This document shows positions 1 to 8,590 of a DNA stretch of 64,000 nucleotides, in pieces. Origin of the DNA: BOKV01 sp041397525 (GTDB lineage Bacteria > Pseudomonadota > Alphaproteobacteria > Rhizobiales > Rhizobiaceae); NCBI GenBank assembly GCA_041397525.1, contig JAWKWL010000002.1:186001-250000 (forward strand). The letters run 5' to 3'. The stretch's first letter is position 1. Each line of letters opens with the position of its first letter. The translations under genes were made by a program, and so were the position numbers. The notes below the pieces were generated by a model. That model did not search any database, was not told where the DNA came from, and worked only from the letters and a program-made list of their open reading frames with translations.

Positions 1-59
1 ACAAAGCCGGGCCAGTAGTCAACCCGGTCACGGCTCCGTCTGCTCCTGCCTAGTGCCAT
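1..59 (-). CDS. N-terminal fragment of a MotB/OmpA-type peptidoglycan-binding protein (cut by window edge)
   Basis: Reading leftward from the ATG at 57-59, 19 codons are visible before the edge, ending in a DYWPGF segment. A short basic N-terminus followed by DYWPGF is what I recall at the start of the rhizobial OmpA/MotB-domain partner encoded directly after a MotA/TolQ-like gene. It begins 27 nt after the stop of the channel gene on the same strand, so the two are probably one transcription unit. The membrane segment and OmpA domain lie outside the window, so the assignment is by context and a few residues only. A competing ATG at about 84-86 is followed by an early stop in its own frame. 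Confidence 0.55.
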   Translation of the reverse strand, partial: MALGRSRRSRDRVDYWPGF

Positions 60-86
60 TGCTTTTCAGCCTTTGCCGTTTTCCGG

Positions 87-1097
87 TCATCCATTCTTCG
101 ATGCACGCTCAAAGAAACCATTCAACCGCTTGATCAGCGCAGCCATTTCCTCTTGCTGTTTTGCCTGCAACGAAACCTGTTCGCGAACGATCTGCTGATC
201 GGCGCGCATGTGCTGCACAAGACCCTGAATGCCCTCAGCCAGGGTCGCCATCGCAGCAGTCGCGCGCTGGCTTCCGGCCCCCCCGCCACCTTCCTGCAGG
301 CTGCGTGTCAGGTTTTCGAGTTGCGCGCGGACGGCGTCCGCCGAATGTCCGCCTGCACCAGCAGCTGCAGCCACTTCGAAATTCATGTCCGTGACTGATG
401 ACAGCCAGTTTTCGAGTTCGGTATAGAAGCGGTTCTGTGCCCTGCCTGCCTGCAGATCGAGGAAGCCGAGAACCAGCGAACCGGAAAGCCCGAACAGCGA
501 GGATGAAAACGCTGTTCCCATGCCGTCAAGCGGTGATTTCAGTCCGCTTTTCAGCGCGTCCAGCACGTCATTCGCGTCACCTGAACGCGGATCAAGCGAC
601 TGGATCGTGTCGCCGATGGAACCAATTGTCTGCAACAGGCCCCAGAAAGTGCCCAGCAGGCCGAGAAAGACCAGCAGGCCGATGAGGTAGCGCGAAAGCT
701 CGCGTGATTCATCAAGCCGTGTCGCGATCGAATCGAGAATTGACCGCATTGAATTCGTGGTCAGCAGCATGTTCTGGCCGGACTGGCCAAACAGTGCTTT
801 CATTGGCGCCAGCAATTGCGGTTCCCGGCTGGTTTCAAGTTCCGCATTGCCCTGACGGAACGAGTTCACCCACGCGACTTCCGGCATCAACCGGACCACC
901 TGCACCAGTGCCAGAAACACGCCGATGGCCAGCACAAAGATGATCAGCCCGTTCAGTCCGGGATTGGTGACGAATGCCGTTGAAATCTTGCGATAGAGGA
1001 TGGCAGCGAGAAAGCCTACGATGATCAGGAAGATGACCATCGACAGCAGGAAAACTCTCGGGCTCGATAGCCGGTGCGGGTCATAGGGTTGCGCCAA
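87..1097 (-). CDS. MotA/TolQ/ExbB-type proton channel family protein
   Basis: 336 residues with a hydrophobic helix at about 14-36, another near 48-66, and two more near 136-158 and 195-216, the arrangement of MotA/TolQ/ExbB inner-membrane channel subunits. The stretch GLLGTFWGLLQTIG in the third helix and the small-residue-rich GMGTAFSSSLFGLSGSL in the fourth match the family's ion-channel helices. The C-terminus (about 230-336) is Gln/Ala-rich and probably coiled coil. The start is TTG: a GGAGG lies 7 nt upstream (around 1105-1109), giving MAQPYDPHR. The partner is the MotB-like gene beginning at 59. It probably couples proton flow to an envelope task; flagellar rotation is not supported by neighbours. 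Confidence 0.8.
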   Translation of the reverse strand: MAQPYDPHRLSSPRVFLLSMVIFLIIVGFLAAILYRKISTAFVTNPGLNGLIIFVLAIGVFLALVQVVRLMPEVAWVNSFRQGNAELETSREPQLLAPMKALFGQSGQNMLLTTNSMRSILDSIATRLDESRELSRYLIGLLVFLGLLGTFWGLLQTIGSIGDTIQSLDPRSGDANDVLDALKSGLKSPLDGMGTAFSSSLFGLSGSLVLGFLDLQAGRAQNRFYTELENWLSSVTDMNFEVAAAAGAGGHSADAVRAQLENLTRSLQEGGGGAGSQRATAAMATLAEGIQGLVQHMRADQQIVREQVSLQAKQQEEMAALIKRLNGFFERASKNG

Positions 1098-1233
1098 CTG
1101 CTGTCCTCCCCTTGGCTCAAAACGGACGGTGCCGAAAGCTGATTCGCGCTTTCACCGGTTGTTTTGCTAGCTAGGTTATACACAGCAGGCGGGAATTGGA
1201 ACCGGCTTTCACATCACCGGATTTGCCATTTCA

Positions 1234-2025
1234 TCAAGACGATCTCGTGATTGTGTCACGAATCTTTTTCCGGATCACTTCGTTGCCCGCAACGATTGTT
1301 CCAGTATCAAACATGGCGTTGCCGTCGTCATAGTCGCTAACAAAGCCGCCAGCCTCACGGACCATGAGAATGCCCGCCGCAGTATCCCACGGAGAAAGGC
1401 CGGATTCCCAGTATCCGTCCAGCCGCCCCGCCGCCACATAGCAAAGATCGAGCGCCGCCGCACCCATGCGCCTGACACCGGCCACTTCGAGCATGATGCG
1501 GCGTTGTTGTTCCAGGAAGATGCTGTGATCGCGCTTGCCCAGATGCGGAATACCCGTGCCGACGACGCAATCCGCCATTTCCTTGCGGCCGCCCACGCGT
1601 AGCCGGTGGTCGTTCATGAAAGCGCCACCGCCACGCTCTGCGGTGTAAAGCTCGTCCATCGCCGGATTGTAGACGACACCGGCAACGATCTGGCCTTCGC
1701 GCTCCAGCGCAATCGAGACGGCGAAGATCGGAATGCCGTGCAGGAAATTGGTTGTGCCGTCGAGCGGATCGACAATCCAGCGGTTCTGCGGGTCAGAACC
1801 CGGCACCGCTCCGCTTTCCTCAAGCAACATGCCGAATTCAGGCCGAGCGCGTTGCAATTCGGCGCGGATCACGCCTTCAGCCTTTCGATCGGCAGCCGAC
1901 ACGAAATCGCCAGGCCCCTTCATCGAGACCTGAAGATTTTGCACCTCGCCGAAATCGCGTGACAACCCGCGTCCTGCCTTCATGGCTGCAGCAGTCATCA
2001 CATTGAGAAGCGCCGAACGGGCCAT
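1234..2025 (-). CDS. Inositol monophosphatase family protein
   Basis: 263 residues, normal length for the SuhB/IMPase family of Mg-dependent phosphomonoesterases. The metal-binding and catalytic motif WIVDPLDGTTNFLHG is at about 83-97, a Glu-Glu pair precedes it (LLEESG), and the second metal site WDTAAG is at about 211-216. These residues are intact, so an active phosphatase is likely; the substrate (inositol phosphate, or another sugar or nucleotide phosphate) cannot be read from sequence. It lies 21 nt downstream of efp on the same strand and is probably co-transcribed. A second, more divergent member (HisN type) is at 35874-36662. Confidence 0.88.
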   Translation of the reverse strand: MARSALLNVMTAAAMKAGRGLSRDFGEVQNLQVSMKGPGDFVSAADRKAEGVIRAELQRARPEFGMLLEESGAVPGSDPQNRWIVDPLDGTTNFLHGIPIFAVSIALEREGQIVAGVVYNPAMDELYTAERGGGAFMNDHRLRVGGRKEMADCVVGTGIPHLGKRDHSIFLEQQRRIMLEVAGVRRMGAAALDLCYVAAGRLDGYWESGLSPWDTAAGILMVREAGGFVSDYDDGNAMFDTGTIVAGNEVIRKKIRDTITRSS

Positions 2026-2046
2026 CGTCTATCCAGTCGTTTAATT

Positions 2047-2610
2047 TCAGTCAGCGCGGCGCAGATAGGCGACTTCGTTGGTGTCAACGACTATGCGCTC
2101 GCCCGAGGAGATGAACGGGGGTACCAGGCAGCGCACACCGTTTTCTAGGATGGCCGGCTTGTAGGAAGACGCAGCCGTCTGCCCCTTCACCACCGGATCC
2201 GCCTCAGCAACCATCAAGGTCACCTGGTCCGGCAGGGAAATGCCGATCGGCTTTTCCTCATACAGCTCCACCATCACCATCATGCCATCTTGCAGGAAGG
2301 CTGCACGGTCACCGACAAATTCCTTTTGCAACTGGAGCTGCTCATAGGATTCGGTATCCATGAACACCAGGTTTTCACCCTCTTCATACAGGAACTGGTA
2401 GTCCTTCTGCTCAAGGCGAACCTTTTCGACCGATTCCGATGAGCGGAAACGTTCATTCAGTTTCGAACCGTTGATCAGGTTCTTGAGTTCGACCTGGTTG
2501 AATGCGCCACCCTTGCCCGGCTTTACCGCCGCGCATTTGACTGCCACCCACAAGCCGCCAGCATGCTCGATCACATTGCCGGGCTTGATTTCATTGCCGT
2601 TGATTTTCAT
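2047..2610 (-). CDS. efp: Elongation factor P
   Basis: 187 residues, the usual EF-P size. EF-P enters the ribosomal E site and relieves stalling at polyproline codons. The N-terminal KOW-like domain carries PGKGGAF at about 31-37; Lys33 corresponds to the tip lysine that is beta-lysylated by EpmA in many proteobacteria (neither epmA nor epmB is in the window). Two OB-fold domains follow, ending in the family-typical SSGERIVVDT. The reading frame is open upstream to 2718, but the ATG at 2608-2610 gives the canonical MKINGNEIKPGN start and the right length. Confidence 0.97.
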   Translation of the reverse strand: MKINGNEIKPGNVIEHAGGLWVAVKCAAVKPGKGGAFNQVELKNLINGSKLNERFRSSESVEKVRLEQKDYQFLYEEGENLVFMDTESYEQLQLQKEFVGDRAAFLQDGMMVMVELYEEKPIGISLPDQVTLMVAEADPVVKGQTAASSYKPAILENGVRCLVPPFISSGERIVVDTNEVAYLRRAD

Positions 2611-2805
2611 GGTTCTATCCGGAATTGAAGATTGTCTGGAATGAAGTGCATCGATGAACGGTCTGGCACCGTTTTCAAAGCCCCCTAAAAATGAGGGCGA
2701 TCCGCACGCAACTTCCACTCACGAAGCGCCTCTTGACCACAAATCCGATCTGGAAACAAGCCCTCCGGGCTGTGGCTGCGACAAGCGGGACCCGCTTCGG
2801 CCTGA

Positions 2806-3813
2806 TTAACCTTGCGGCCAGCGATTGGCTTCGGCCAAAGCCTTCTCGCGTTCGGCAGGCTCCATGCGGGCAATGAACTCATTGAGCCACGGATCATCAA
2901 GGCCGGCGCGTTGGGCAATGATGTGCCATTTGCCTGCCTCGGATTTCTCCCGCTCGGTGCCAATTCCCAGCGCATACATCTTGGCGAGCCGGTTCTGTGC
3001 AATGGCATTGCCGCCTCGCGCCGCGCGCTGGATCCAGCCAAAGGCAGCCTTTTCATCCTTGGCGGTGCCGCGCCCGTTTGCGAGCCAGATGCCCAGTTCA
3101 ACCTGTGCGGTATCAATGCCGGCGCGAGCAGCCTTCGCCATCCACTCGAACGCCTTGGCATCATCCTTCTCGACGCCCAGCCCTTCGCCGTAAATCTGCG
3201 CCATGGCATACATCGCGTCAGCCACATTGCCTTGCGCTGCCTTGAGATAATACGGGTAGGCTTCTGCAAATCCCGCCTGCCCGCCGGAAGCATCAACAAT
3301 CATTTGGGCCAGATTGAAATCCGCGACCACCAAACCTGCGTCAGCGGCCTTCTTCAGATATGTTCTGGCCTTTGCCAGGTCCTTCTTGACATGGTTTCCT
3401 TCAATCAGCTTGATTGCATAGGCAAATTGCGCGTCAGGATTGCCCGCATCGGCTGCAAGCCCGTACCATGCGGCGGCCTCCTTGGGATCAAGCGCAATGC
3501 CAAGGCCCTTGTCATAGAGTTCCGCAATAAGCGTCTGCGCCGCAGCATCGCCGCTCTTGGCGCGTTCCAGCGCGAGGTCGAAGGCTGTCAGATAGAAGCC
3601 TCGCTGATAGGCGCCATACGCGGCGTCTGCTCTGGGATCGAATTCGGCGATGGCCACCGCACTGGGCGTCTGCGGCTGCACTTGCGGAGCAGTTGCCAGC
3701 GACGGCGGGACTTGTGCATCGGTTTTCGGTGCGTTTGCCTCTTGCGCCGTGACGGCCAGGCTGGAGAGCCCGACAGACAGCAAGACAAGAATTACCCGAA
3801 GGCTATTCCGCAT
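2806..3813 (-). CDS. Sel1-repeat (SLR) secreted or periplasmic protein
   Basis: 335 residues from ATG 3813. The first ~23 residues form a signal peptide (MRNSLRV, then a hydrophobic run ending LAVTAQ). After a Pro/Gln-rich linker come several Sel1-like repeats of about 36 residues, recognisable by AAAWYGLAADAGNPDAQFAYA, AYPYYLKAAQGNVADAMYAMA and AFEWMAKAARAGIDTAQVELG. SLR proteins act as scaffolds for envelope or signalling complexes; no enzyme motif is present. The start overlaps the end of the upstream ThiE-like gene by 11 nt, suggesting translational coupling. An alternative in-frame ATG at 3831 adds six residues. No strong Shine-Dalgarno site separates the two. Confidence 0.8.
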   Translation of the reverse strand: MRNSLRVILVLLSVGLSSLAVTAQEANAPKTDAQVPPSLATAPQVQPQTPSAVAIAEFDPRADAAYGAYQRGFYLTAFDLALERAKSGDAAAQTLIAELYDKGLGIALDPKEAAAWYGLAADAGNPDAQFAYAIKLIEGNHVKKDLAKARTYLKKAADAGLVVADFNLAQMIVDASGGQAGFAEAYPYYLKAAQGNVADAMYAMAQIYGEGLGVEKDDAKAFEWMAKAARAGIDTAQVELGIWLANGRGTAKDEKAAFGWIQRAARGGNAIAQNRLAKMYALGIGTEREKSEAGKWHIIAQRAGLDDPWLNEFIARMEPAEREKALAEANRWPQG

Positions 3814-4510
3814 CGGCAAAGATTGGCGCATGTTCGTAAAGCAGGCGGTTCGCCTCGCGAATGGCAGCACCTGGTCCATCGGTATGCGAAAACACGGCGA
3901 GACCAAGCCCGACAAATTCCGCTCCGCTCGCTGCACATTCAACCAGTGTTTCAAGACTGCTTCCACCCATCACGACACAAGGGATCTCGATCATCTGGGA
4001 CCACCACTCCGCGAGCGCAAGGTTCTTCGGGTGGGCCTGCGGGCGAATATCACCGTCCGGCTTGCCAAAGAAAACGAAATGCGGATTGGCATCTCCGATC
4101 TCGAGCGCCCTGTGTCGATCCTTGATGCCGCCGCATCCTACAATTTTCTGTGTCGAAAAACGGGCAATGAGTTCAACCGGATCATTTCCGCCGGATGAAA
4201 GGAAAATCCCGTCGGCATTGACCCTGCCCAGCGCCCTTGTGTCATCACAGACCAGTGCCGCCACATCATGCCCCTGTGCAATCGGTACCAGTCTTGCGCA
4301 ATGGTCCTGATAGGCCACATCGTCGAGTTCACCGCGCAACAGCATGACACTTGCAACATCCCCGCCGCCAAGCGCATCATCGAGCAGTGAGGCAGCGTCC
4401 GGCAAGGGCGGCATGCAAAACACAATCCGGCAACGCATGCTCACATCCCGCGGGGCTGATGTTCCGCCGGACCCGCCTGCATTGCCATTGCCATTGTCTT
4501 TTGTGTCCAT
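3803..4510 (-). CDS. ThiE/TenI-like thiamine phosphate synthase family protein
   Basis: 235 residues from ATG 4508-4510 (MDTKDNG). A Gly/Asn-rich leader of ~25 residues precedes a TIM-barrel-like core. VNADGIFLSSGG matches the GADGVHLG strand-loop of ThiE, and VMGGSSLETLVECAASGAEF resembles its C-terminal phosphate-binding loop. ThiE joins HMP-PP and thiazole phosphate to make thiamine phosphate. The N-terminal strand reads VMLLRGELDD where ThiE usually has QLRxKD, so the catalytic lysine is not obvious and real ThiE activity is uncertain. No other thiamine gene is nearby. It overlaps the Sel1 gene downstream and is divergent from the TSUP gene at 4662. Confidence 0.62.
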   Translation of the reverse strand: MDTKDNGNGNAGGSGGTSAPRDVSMRCRIVFCMPPLPDAASLLDDALGGGDVASVMLLRGELDDVAYQDHCARLVPIAQGHDVAALVCDDTRALGRVNADGIFLSSGGNDPVELIARFSTQKIVGCGGIKDRHRALEIGDANPHFVFFGKPDGDIRPQAHPKNLALAEWWSQMIEIPCVVMGGSSLETLVECAASGAEFVGLGLAVFSHTDGPGAAIREANRLLYEHAPIFADAE

Positions 4511-4661
4511 AAGACTGTACTTGCGCTCCCTGCTGGTTTGGCGCAACGGTTCGCCAAAGAATGTGCCAAAGTCAAGCCACCAGCCAAGAGCCAGCTGCGC
4601 CTGGATATCCCGGCTCGGACAGCCCTTGCCGAACACACCAACCCCTCTACCCGGAAACAAG

Positions 4662-5417
4662 ATGGAAATTGAACCGTCATTCTACCTGTTGGCAATTCCG
4701 GCAGTTCTCATCACCGGCCTTTCCAAGGGCGGGTTAGGCGGCGGCATCTCCATGCTTGGAACCCCGCTGATGGCGCTCGCGGTATCGCCGGTAAAGGCCG
4801 CCGCAATCATGCTCCCGGTCCTGATCTTCATGGACATGATCGGACTCATTTCCTATCGCGGCAATGTGAAATGGAGCATCTTCAGACAGATGTTGCCCGG
4901 TGCCATTGCGGGAATAGCACTTGGCTGGGCGACTGCAGCTTTTGTCAACGACGACATGATCCGCATCCTCGTGGGTGCGATAGCCATCCTGTTTGCCCTG
5001 AACCAGATTTTCGCCGACTGGAAGAAATATGGCGCACGCTCGGAAAACCCGGTCACCGCGAGCTTTTGGGGAATTGTTACCGGTTACACATCCTTTGTTT
5101 CCCACGCAGGCGGGCCGCCATTCCAGGCCTATGCGGTTCCGTTGAAACTCGAAAAGGTTCAGTTCGCCGGAACAGGCATCGTATTGTTCTCGGTGATCAA
5201 TGCGGTCAAGGTCGCACCCTATCTGGCGCTTGGACAGTTCAGCACTGAAAACCTGCATCTGTCGCTGACCCTGTTGCCGGTTGCCCTGGTTGGGGTCCTC
5301 GCCGGTGTCTGGCTGGTCAGGCGGGTATCGCAGGAAGTCTTTTACCAGATTACCTATTTGGCCATGATCGTCGTCGGCGCAAGGCTGGTCTATTCCGGTA
5401 TCATCGCGCTTGCATGA
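4662..5417 (+). CDS. TSUP (TauE/SafE) family membrane transporter
   Basis: 251 residues, almost entirely hydrophobic with about eight predicted membrane segments, matching the TauE/SafE family (sulfite exporter-like, DUF81). The family hallmark near the N-terminus is visible: a glycine-rich turn GLSKGGLGGG at about 19-28 followed by PLMALAVSPVKAAA. The second half repeats the motif weakly as SHAGGPPFQAYAVP. Substrates in the family include sulfite, sulfoacetate and other organosulfur anions, but nothing here fixes the substrate. The frame is open far upstream (to 4344); ATG 4662 was chosen because it opens directly on MEIEPSFYLLAIP with a membrane helix. Confidence 0.85.
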   Translation: MEIEPSFYLLAIPAVLITGLSKGGLGGGISMLGTPLMALAVSPVKAAAIMLPVLIFMDMIGLISYRGNVKWSIFRQMLPGAIAGIALGWATAAFVNDDMIRILVGAIAILFALNQIFADWKKYGARSENPVTASFWGIVTGYTSFVSHAGGPPFQAYAVPLKLEKVQFAGTGIVLFSVINAVKVAPYLALGQFSTENLHLSLTLLPVALVGVLAGVWLVRRVSQEVFYQITYLAMIVVGARLVYSGIIALA

Positions 5418-5472
5418 CCCGGGCGATGGCCAAGGACCGATAACCAGGTCAAACATGAAACGTTATCGCTTC

Positions 5473-5497
5473 ACGGACCGGGACATTCCCGGTCCGT
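5473..5497. terminator. Perfect inverted repeat between convergent genes (probable transcription stop)
   Basis: A 10-bp perfect stem (5473-5482 with 5488-5497) and a 5-nt loop sit 55 nt after the TSUP stop and 41 nt before the convergent DUF465 stop. The stem is strong, but the following base run is only TTGAAA, so intrinsic termination is plausible rather than certain. Confidence 0.5.
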
Positions 5498-5538
5498 TTG
5501 AAATCTGATAGTGCCTTGCAGCAGCTTGCTGTGGCGCT

Positions 5539-5718
5539 TTAATGGATGACTGTTGCAGACCGCAAAGAGTTGATCTTGTCCTTCAAAACCAGTTTTTGAC
5601 GCTTGAGTTCAGCAATTTCCACATCATCGGCACTTGGATGGGCAAGTATCTCATCCAGACGTGCATCGATTTCCCGGTGCCGCTTTTCCAGCTGGGCGAT
5701 ATGGGATTCAACTGCCAT
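5539..5718 (-). CDS. DUF465 (YdcH-like) small coiled-coil protein
   Basis: 59 residues starting at ATG 5716-5718. The start is fixed by GGAGG at about 5724-5728, which would lie inside the coding region if the upstream ATG at 5733 were used. The protein is a single charged heptad-rich helix pair (HIAQLEKRHREIDARLDEIL, then EIAELKRQKLVLKDKI), the signature of DUF465. The family is widespread in alphaproteobacteria and its role is unknown. A paralogue is encoded divergently at 6005. Confidence 0.85.
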   Translation of the reverse strand: MAVESHIAQLEKRHREIDARLDEILAHPSADDVEIAELKRQKLVLKDKINSLRSATVIH

Positions 5719-6004
5719 TTTATCCTCCGTCATTGATTTGTTGCGTTACCAGTGAATCACAGAACCGGGCGTCTGTCGAACCCTGATCTCTACCAATGGT
5801 TGCTTTTTCGTTTATCGTGGAATCCTGTGGAGGGAATCGCAAAAGCAGCATTGGTTTTCCAATACCCTTGATTGCTTCGAAGACGATCCTTAGTGTCGAA
5901 TTCGGGTGGACAGGTGGGTTATTCGCACATCACCGGTGGCGGATAGCTTGATGTTTGCGTTGACAATCCAGGCCTGCCCAGGCCTTCGGGACCAGAAGAA
6001 TAAC

Positions 6005-6208
6005 ATGTCCGATCAGGATCAAGCAGAACTCAGGGTACGGCTGGCGCGGCTGGAACTGGAGCATGAGGATTACTCCCATGCCATAGACGCTATGATTGCG
6101 CAGGGCGAGGATGCCTTGCGTATCCAGCGGTTCAAGAAGAAGAAGCTTCTGCTCAAGGACGAAATCTCCAAGCTGAGGGACAGAACCATCCCCGATATTA
6201 TCGCGTGA
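6005..6208 (+). CDS. DUF465 family small protein (paralogue)
   Basis: 67 residues from ATG 6005-6007. The C-terminal half FKKKKLLLKDEISKLRDR matches the DUF465 core KLxLKDxIxxL seen in the protein at 5539-5718. The N-terminal half is heptad-like. The frame is open upstream to 5906, but this ATG gives the family length. It is 62 nt upstream of purE on the same strand; this promoter-proximal position before purE is, as I recall, common in rhizobia. Function unknown. Confidence 0.82.
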   Translation: MSDQDQAELRVRLARLELEHEDYSHAIDAMIAQGEDALRIQRFKKKKLLLKDEISKLRDRTIPDIIA

Positions 6209-6270
6209 TGGACGACAGGAATTCCTGAACCCTGGCTTGACAAAATGAGACCCCGCACGAAGGCATTGCG

Positions 6271-6780
6271 ATGCAGCAGGACAAACCCCGAATTGCCATT
6301 ATCATGGGTAGCCAGTCCGACTGGCCGACCATGCGGCATGCTGCTGACGTGCTGAACCAGTTGGCAATTGCACATGAAGCGAAAATCGTATCAGCCCACC
6401 GGACACCGCGCCGAATGGTCGAATTCGCCACCAATGCCCGTGACAACGGCTACAAGGTCATTATCGCCGGTGCCGGTGGTGCTGCGCATCTGCCGGGGAT
6501 GGTGGCATCAATGACACCATTGCCGGTATTGGGCGTTCCGGTCACCTCAAAGGCACTTTCCGGCCAGGATAGTCTTCTTTCAATTGTGCAAATGCCAGCT
6601 GGCGTTCCCGTCGGAACCCTGGCGATTGGCGAAGCGGGTGCGGTGAATGCCGGCCTGATGGCTGCCGCGATCCTTGCCCTTGCCGATCCCGCAATTGCCG
6701 CCCGCCTCGACGCATGGCGTGCTGCGCGAACTGCGGCCGTTGCCGAAACCCCGACTGACAGCACGCACGAACGCAAATGA
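6271..6780 (+). CDS. purE: N5-carboxyaminoimidazole ribonucleotide mutase
   Basis: 169 residues, class I PurE. It converts N5-CAIR to CAIR in purine synthesis. Conserved motifs are intact: GSQSDWPTM at about 13-21 (phosphate binding), the catalytic-His motif SAHRTP at about 45-50, and AGAGGAAHLPGM at about 71-82. The stop codon overlaps the purK start by 4 nt (ATGA), the usual translationally coupled purEK arrangement. Confidence 0.97.
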   Translation: MQQDKPRIAIIMGSQSDWPTMRHAADVLNQLAIAHEAKIVSAHRTPRRMVEFATNARDNGYKVIIAGAGGAAHLPGMVASMTPLPVLGVPVTSKALSGQDSLLSIVQMPAGVPVGTLAIGEAGAVNAGLMAAAILALADPAIAARLDAWRAARTAAVAETPTDSTHERK

Positions 6781-7874
6781 TCGGGCATGCGGGAAATCCA
6801 GGCAAGGCGCTTGCGCCCGGTGCCGTGATCGGCCTCCTGGGAGGAGGCCAGCTTGCCCGGATGTTGGCCATTGCTGCTGCAAGGCTTGGCTACCGGACAA
6901 GCGTCTATGATCCCGACCCCTCAGCACCAGCAGCGCAACTTTGTTCAAGTCACCGTCGCGCCGCCTATGACGACACAGAACAATTGCAGGCTTTCGCGGC
7001 TGGCTGTGATGTCGTCACCTATGAATTCGAAAACGTACCGGTTGTCACTGCAAGAACGATTGCCGCGACAAGGCCCGTCTTTCCACCGCCTTCCGCGCTT
7101 GAGGCAAGCCAGGATCGCCTCGCGGAAAAGGACTTCATTTCAGGCCTGGGCATTGCCACTGCGCCCTATTACGATATCGCCAGCGCTGCGGATCTGACTT
7201 CGGCGCTGACAAATTGCGCAGGCACCGGCATCCTCAAGACCCGGCGCATGGGCTATGACGGCAAGGGACAGCTGCGCCTCACCTCAGCTGACGATCCGGC
7301 GAGGGCATGGGCAGAAATTGGCCACGTACCGGCAATCCTCGAAGGCCTGGTCGATTTCCGTTGCGAGATATCCGTGATTGGAGCCCGTTCGCAAACCGGT
7401 GAATTCCGAGCTTTCGAACCAGCCCGCAATGAACATCGCAATGGCATTCTGCATACCTCGCATGTGCCATCGGGACTTTCGTCGGATATCATTCAACAGG
7501 CAATCGAAATGGCCCGGGCCATCATGGATGCACTCGACTATGTCGGCGTCTTGGGGGTTGAGTTCTTCGTCAGCACTGACGGCAAATTGCTGGTCAACGA
7601 GATCGCCCCGCGCGTTCACAATTCCGGCCACTGGACGGAGGCCGCCTGCACCATCTCGCAATTCGAGCAGCATATCAGGGCCATAGCCGGCCTTCCGTTA
7701 GGTGATCCGGTGCACCACAGCAATTGCCGGATGGAGAACCTGATTGGGGATGAAGTTGCCCGTGTACCGCAACTCCTGGCCGAAGCGGACTGCCTGGTCC
7801 ATCTTTACGGCAAAACCGAAACACGCAGCGGGCGCAAGATGGGTCATGTAACCTGGCTGTTGGGGCAGAAATAG
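6777..7874 (+). CDS. purK: N5-carboxyaminoimidazole ribonucleotide synthase
   Basis: 365 residues, ATP-grasp enzyme making N5-CAIR from AIR, ATP and bicarbonate, feeding PurE. IGLLGGGQLARML at about 20-32 is the N-terminal nucleotide-binding-like loop; VTYEFENVP, GILKTRRMGYDGKGQ and VNEIAPRVHNSGHWT are family signatures covering AIR and ATP/Mg binding. Length is normal. The ATG overlaps the purE stop. Confidence 0.97.
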   Translation: MIGHAGNPGKALAPGAVIGLLGGGQLARMLAIAAARLGYRTSVYDPDPSAPAAQLCSSHRRAAYDDTEQLQAFAAGCDVVTYEFENVPVVTARTIAATRPVFPPPSALEASQDRLAEKDFISGLGIATAPYYDIASAADLTSALTNCAGTGILKTRRMGYDGKGQLRLTSADDPARAWAEIGHVPAILEGLVDFRCEISVIGARSQTGEFRAFEPARNEHRNGILHTSHVPSGLSSDIIQQAIEMARAIMDALDYVGVLGVEFFVSTDGKLLVNEIAPRVHNSGHWTEAACTISQFEQHIRAIAGLPLGDPVHHSNCRMENLIGDEVARVPQLLAEADCLVHLYGKTETRSGRKMGHVTWLLGQK

Positions 7875-8179
7875 CATCGCATCTCCCCGACATTGCCCGA
7901 TTTCCCGCCAGCCAACAGTGGACAAGTCCTGCGGTTTTTGCTATCAGCCTGCCATCTGGCGCTGGTTTCCATCGCGAGTTCGGATTTGTTTGTCCCAAGA
8001 ATCACTGGATTTTTCGGGCCTCGCTGGCGAAATGCTGGCGGAAAATGAACAGGCTGAACTGCAATTGACGAAGCAGGCCCCACTGTGAATGCAAAAGTGT
8101 GAAGACAAGATTTTGAACGCCGGAGTGCAGCAGACTTTGCTTGCCGGCTGTCAGGAACCGCAAAGGAACGGAACTCAAC
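7875..8179. other. Gene-free interval between purK and rpsU
   Basis: About 305 nt. I find no convincing ORF, tRNA or terminator with a T-run. It probably contains the rpsU promoter and 5' leader; I could not pick out a -35/-10 pair with confidence. Confidence 0.5.
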
Positions 8180-8416
8180 GTGCAGGTACTCGTACGCGAT
8201 AACAATGTTGATCAGGCGCTGCGCGCGCTCAAGAAGAAGCTGCAGCGCGAAGGCGTTTTCCGCGAAATGAAGCTGCGGAACCACTATGAGAAGCCGTCTG
8301 AAAAGCGCGCCCGCGAAAAGGCGGAAGCCGTTCGTCGCGCCCGCAAGCTGGCTCGCAAGCGCGCCCAGCGTGAAAGCGGCATCGTGGTTGCAAAGCCGGC
8401 ACGGCCATCCAGATAA
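8180..8416 (+). CDS. rpsU: 30S ribosomal protein S21
   Basis: 78 residues starting from GTG 8180-8182, which gives the canonical VQVLVRDNNVDQALRALKKK N-terminus; AGGAACGGA lies just upstream as ribosome-binding site. S21 is a small basic 30S protein near the mRNA exit/anti-SD region. The Arg/Lys/Ala-rich C-terminal helix (KRAREKAEAVRRARKLARKR) is typical. The frame extends upstream to 8141, but those residues do not belong to the family. A strong terminator follows at 8473. Confidence 0.96.
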   Translation: MQVLVRDNNVDQALRALKKKLQREGVFREMKLRNHYEKPSEKRAREKAEAVRRARKLARKRAQRESGIVVAKPARPSR

Positions 8417-8472
8417 ATCAGGGTGTTGAAGGGGCGGCGTCGTTATTTCGCCCCCTTTGCCGGATAGTTCCG

Positions 8473-8509
8473 GGCGGAGATGGCTTGGTCATCTTCGCCT
8501 TTTTGTTTT
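8473..8509 (+). terminator. Rho-independent terminator after rpsU
   Basis: A 10-bp stem (8473-8482 with 8490-8499, one G-U pair), 7-nt loop and the run TTTTTGTTTT. A second, weaker GGGGCG/CGCCCC hairpin precedes it at 8431-8454. Both lie between rpsU and the downstream TPR gene, so the two are separate units. Confidence 0.85.
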
Positions 8510-8590
8510 GCCGGCACGATTTGTTTTGCTGAAACGATGCGCATGGCAGTTCAACACCCATAGCCTTGTGCATTCAAACCAAAGAAAACA

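Noticed and set aside
2812..4125. 437-codon plus-strand ORF
   Set aside because: Antisense shadow of the Sel1-repeat and ThiE-like genes; no family features.
8417..8472. GGGGCG/CGCCCC hairpin as the main rpsU terminator
   Set aside because: 12-nt loop and only three Ts; the hairpin at 8473-8499 is much stronger.
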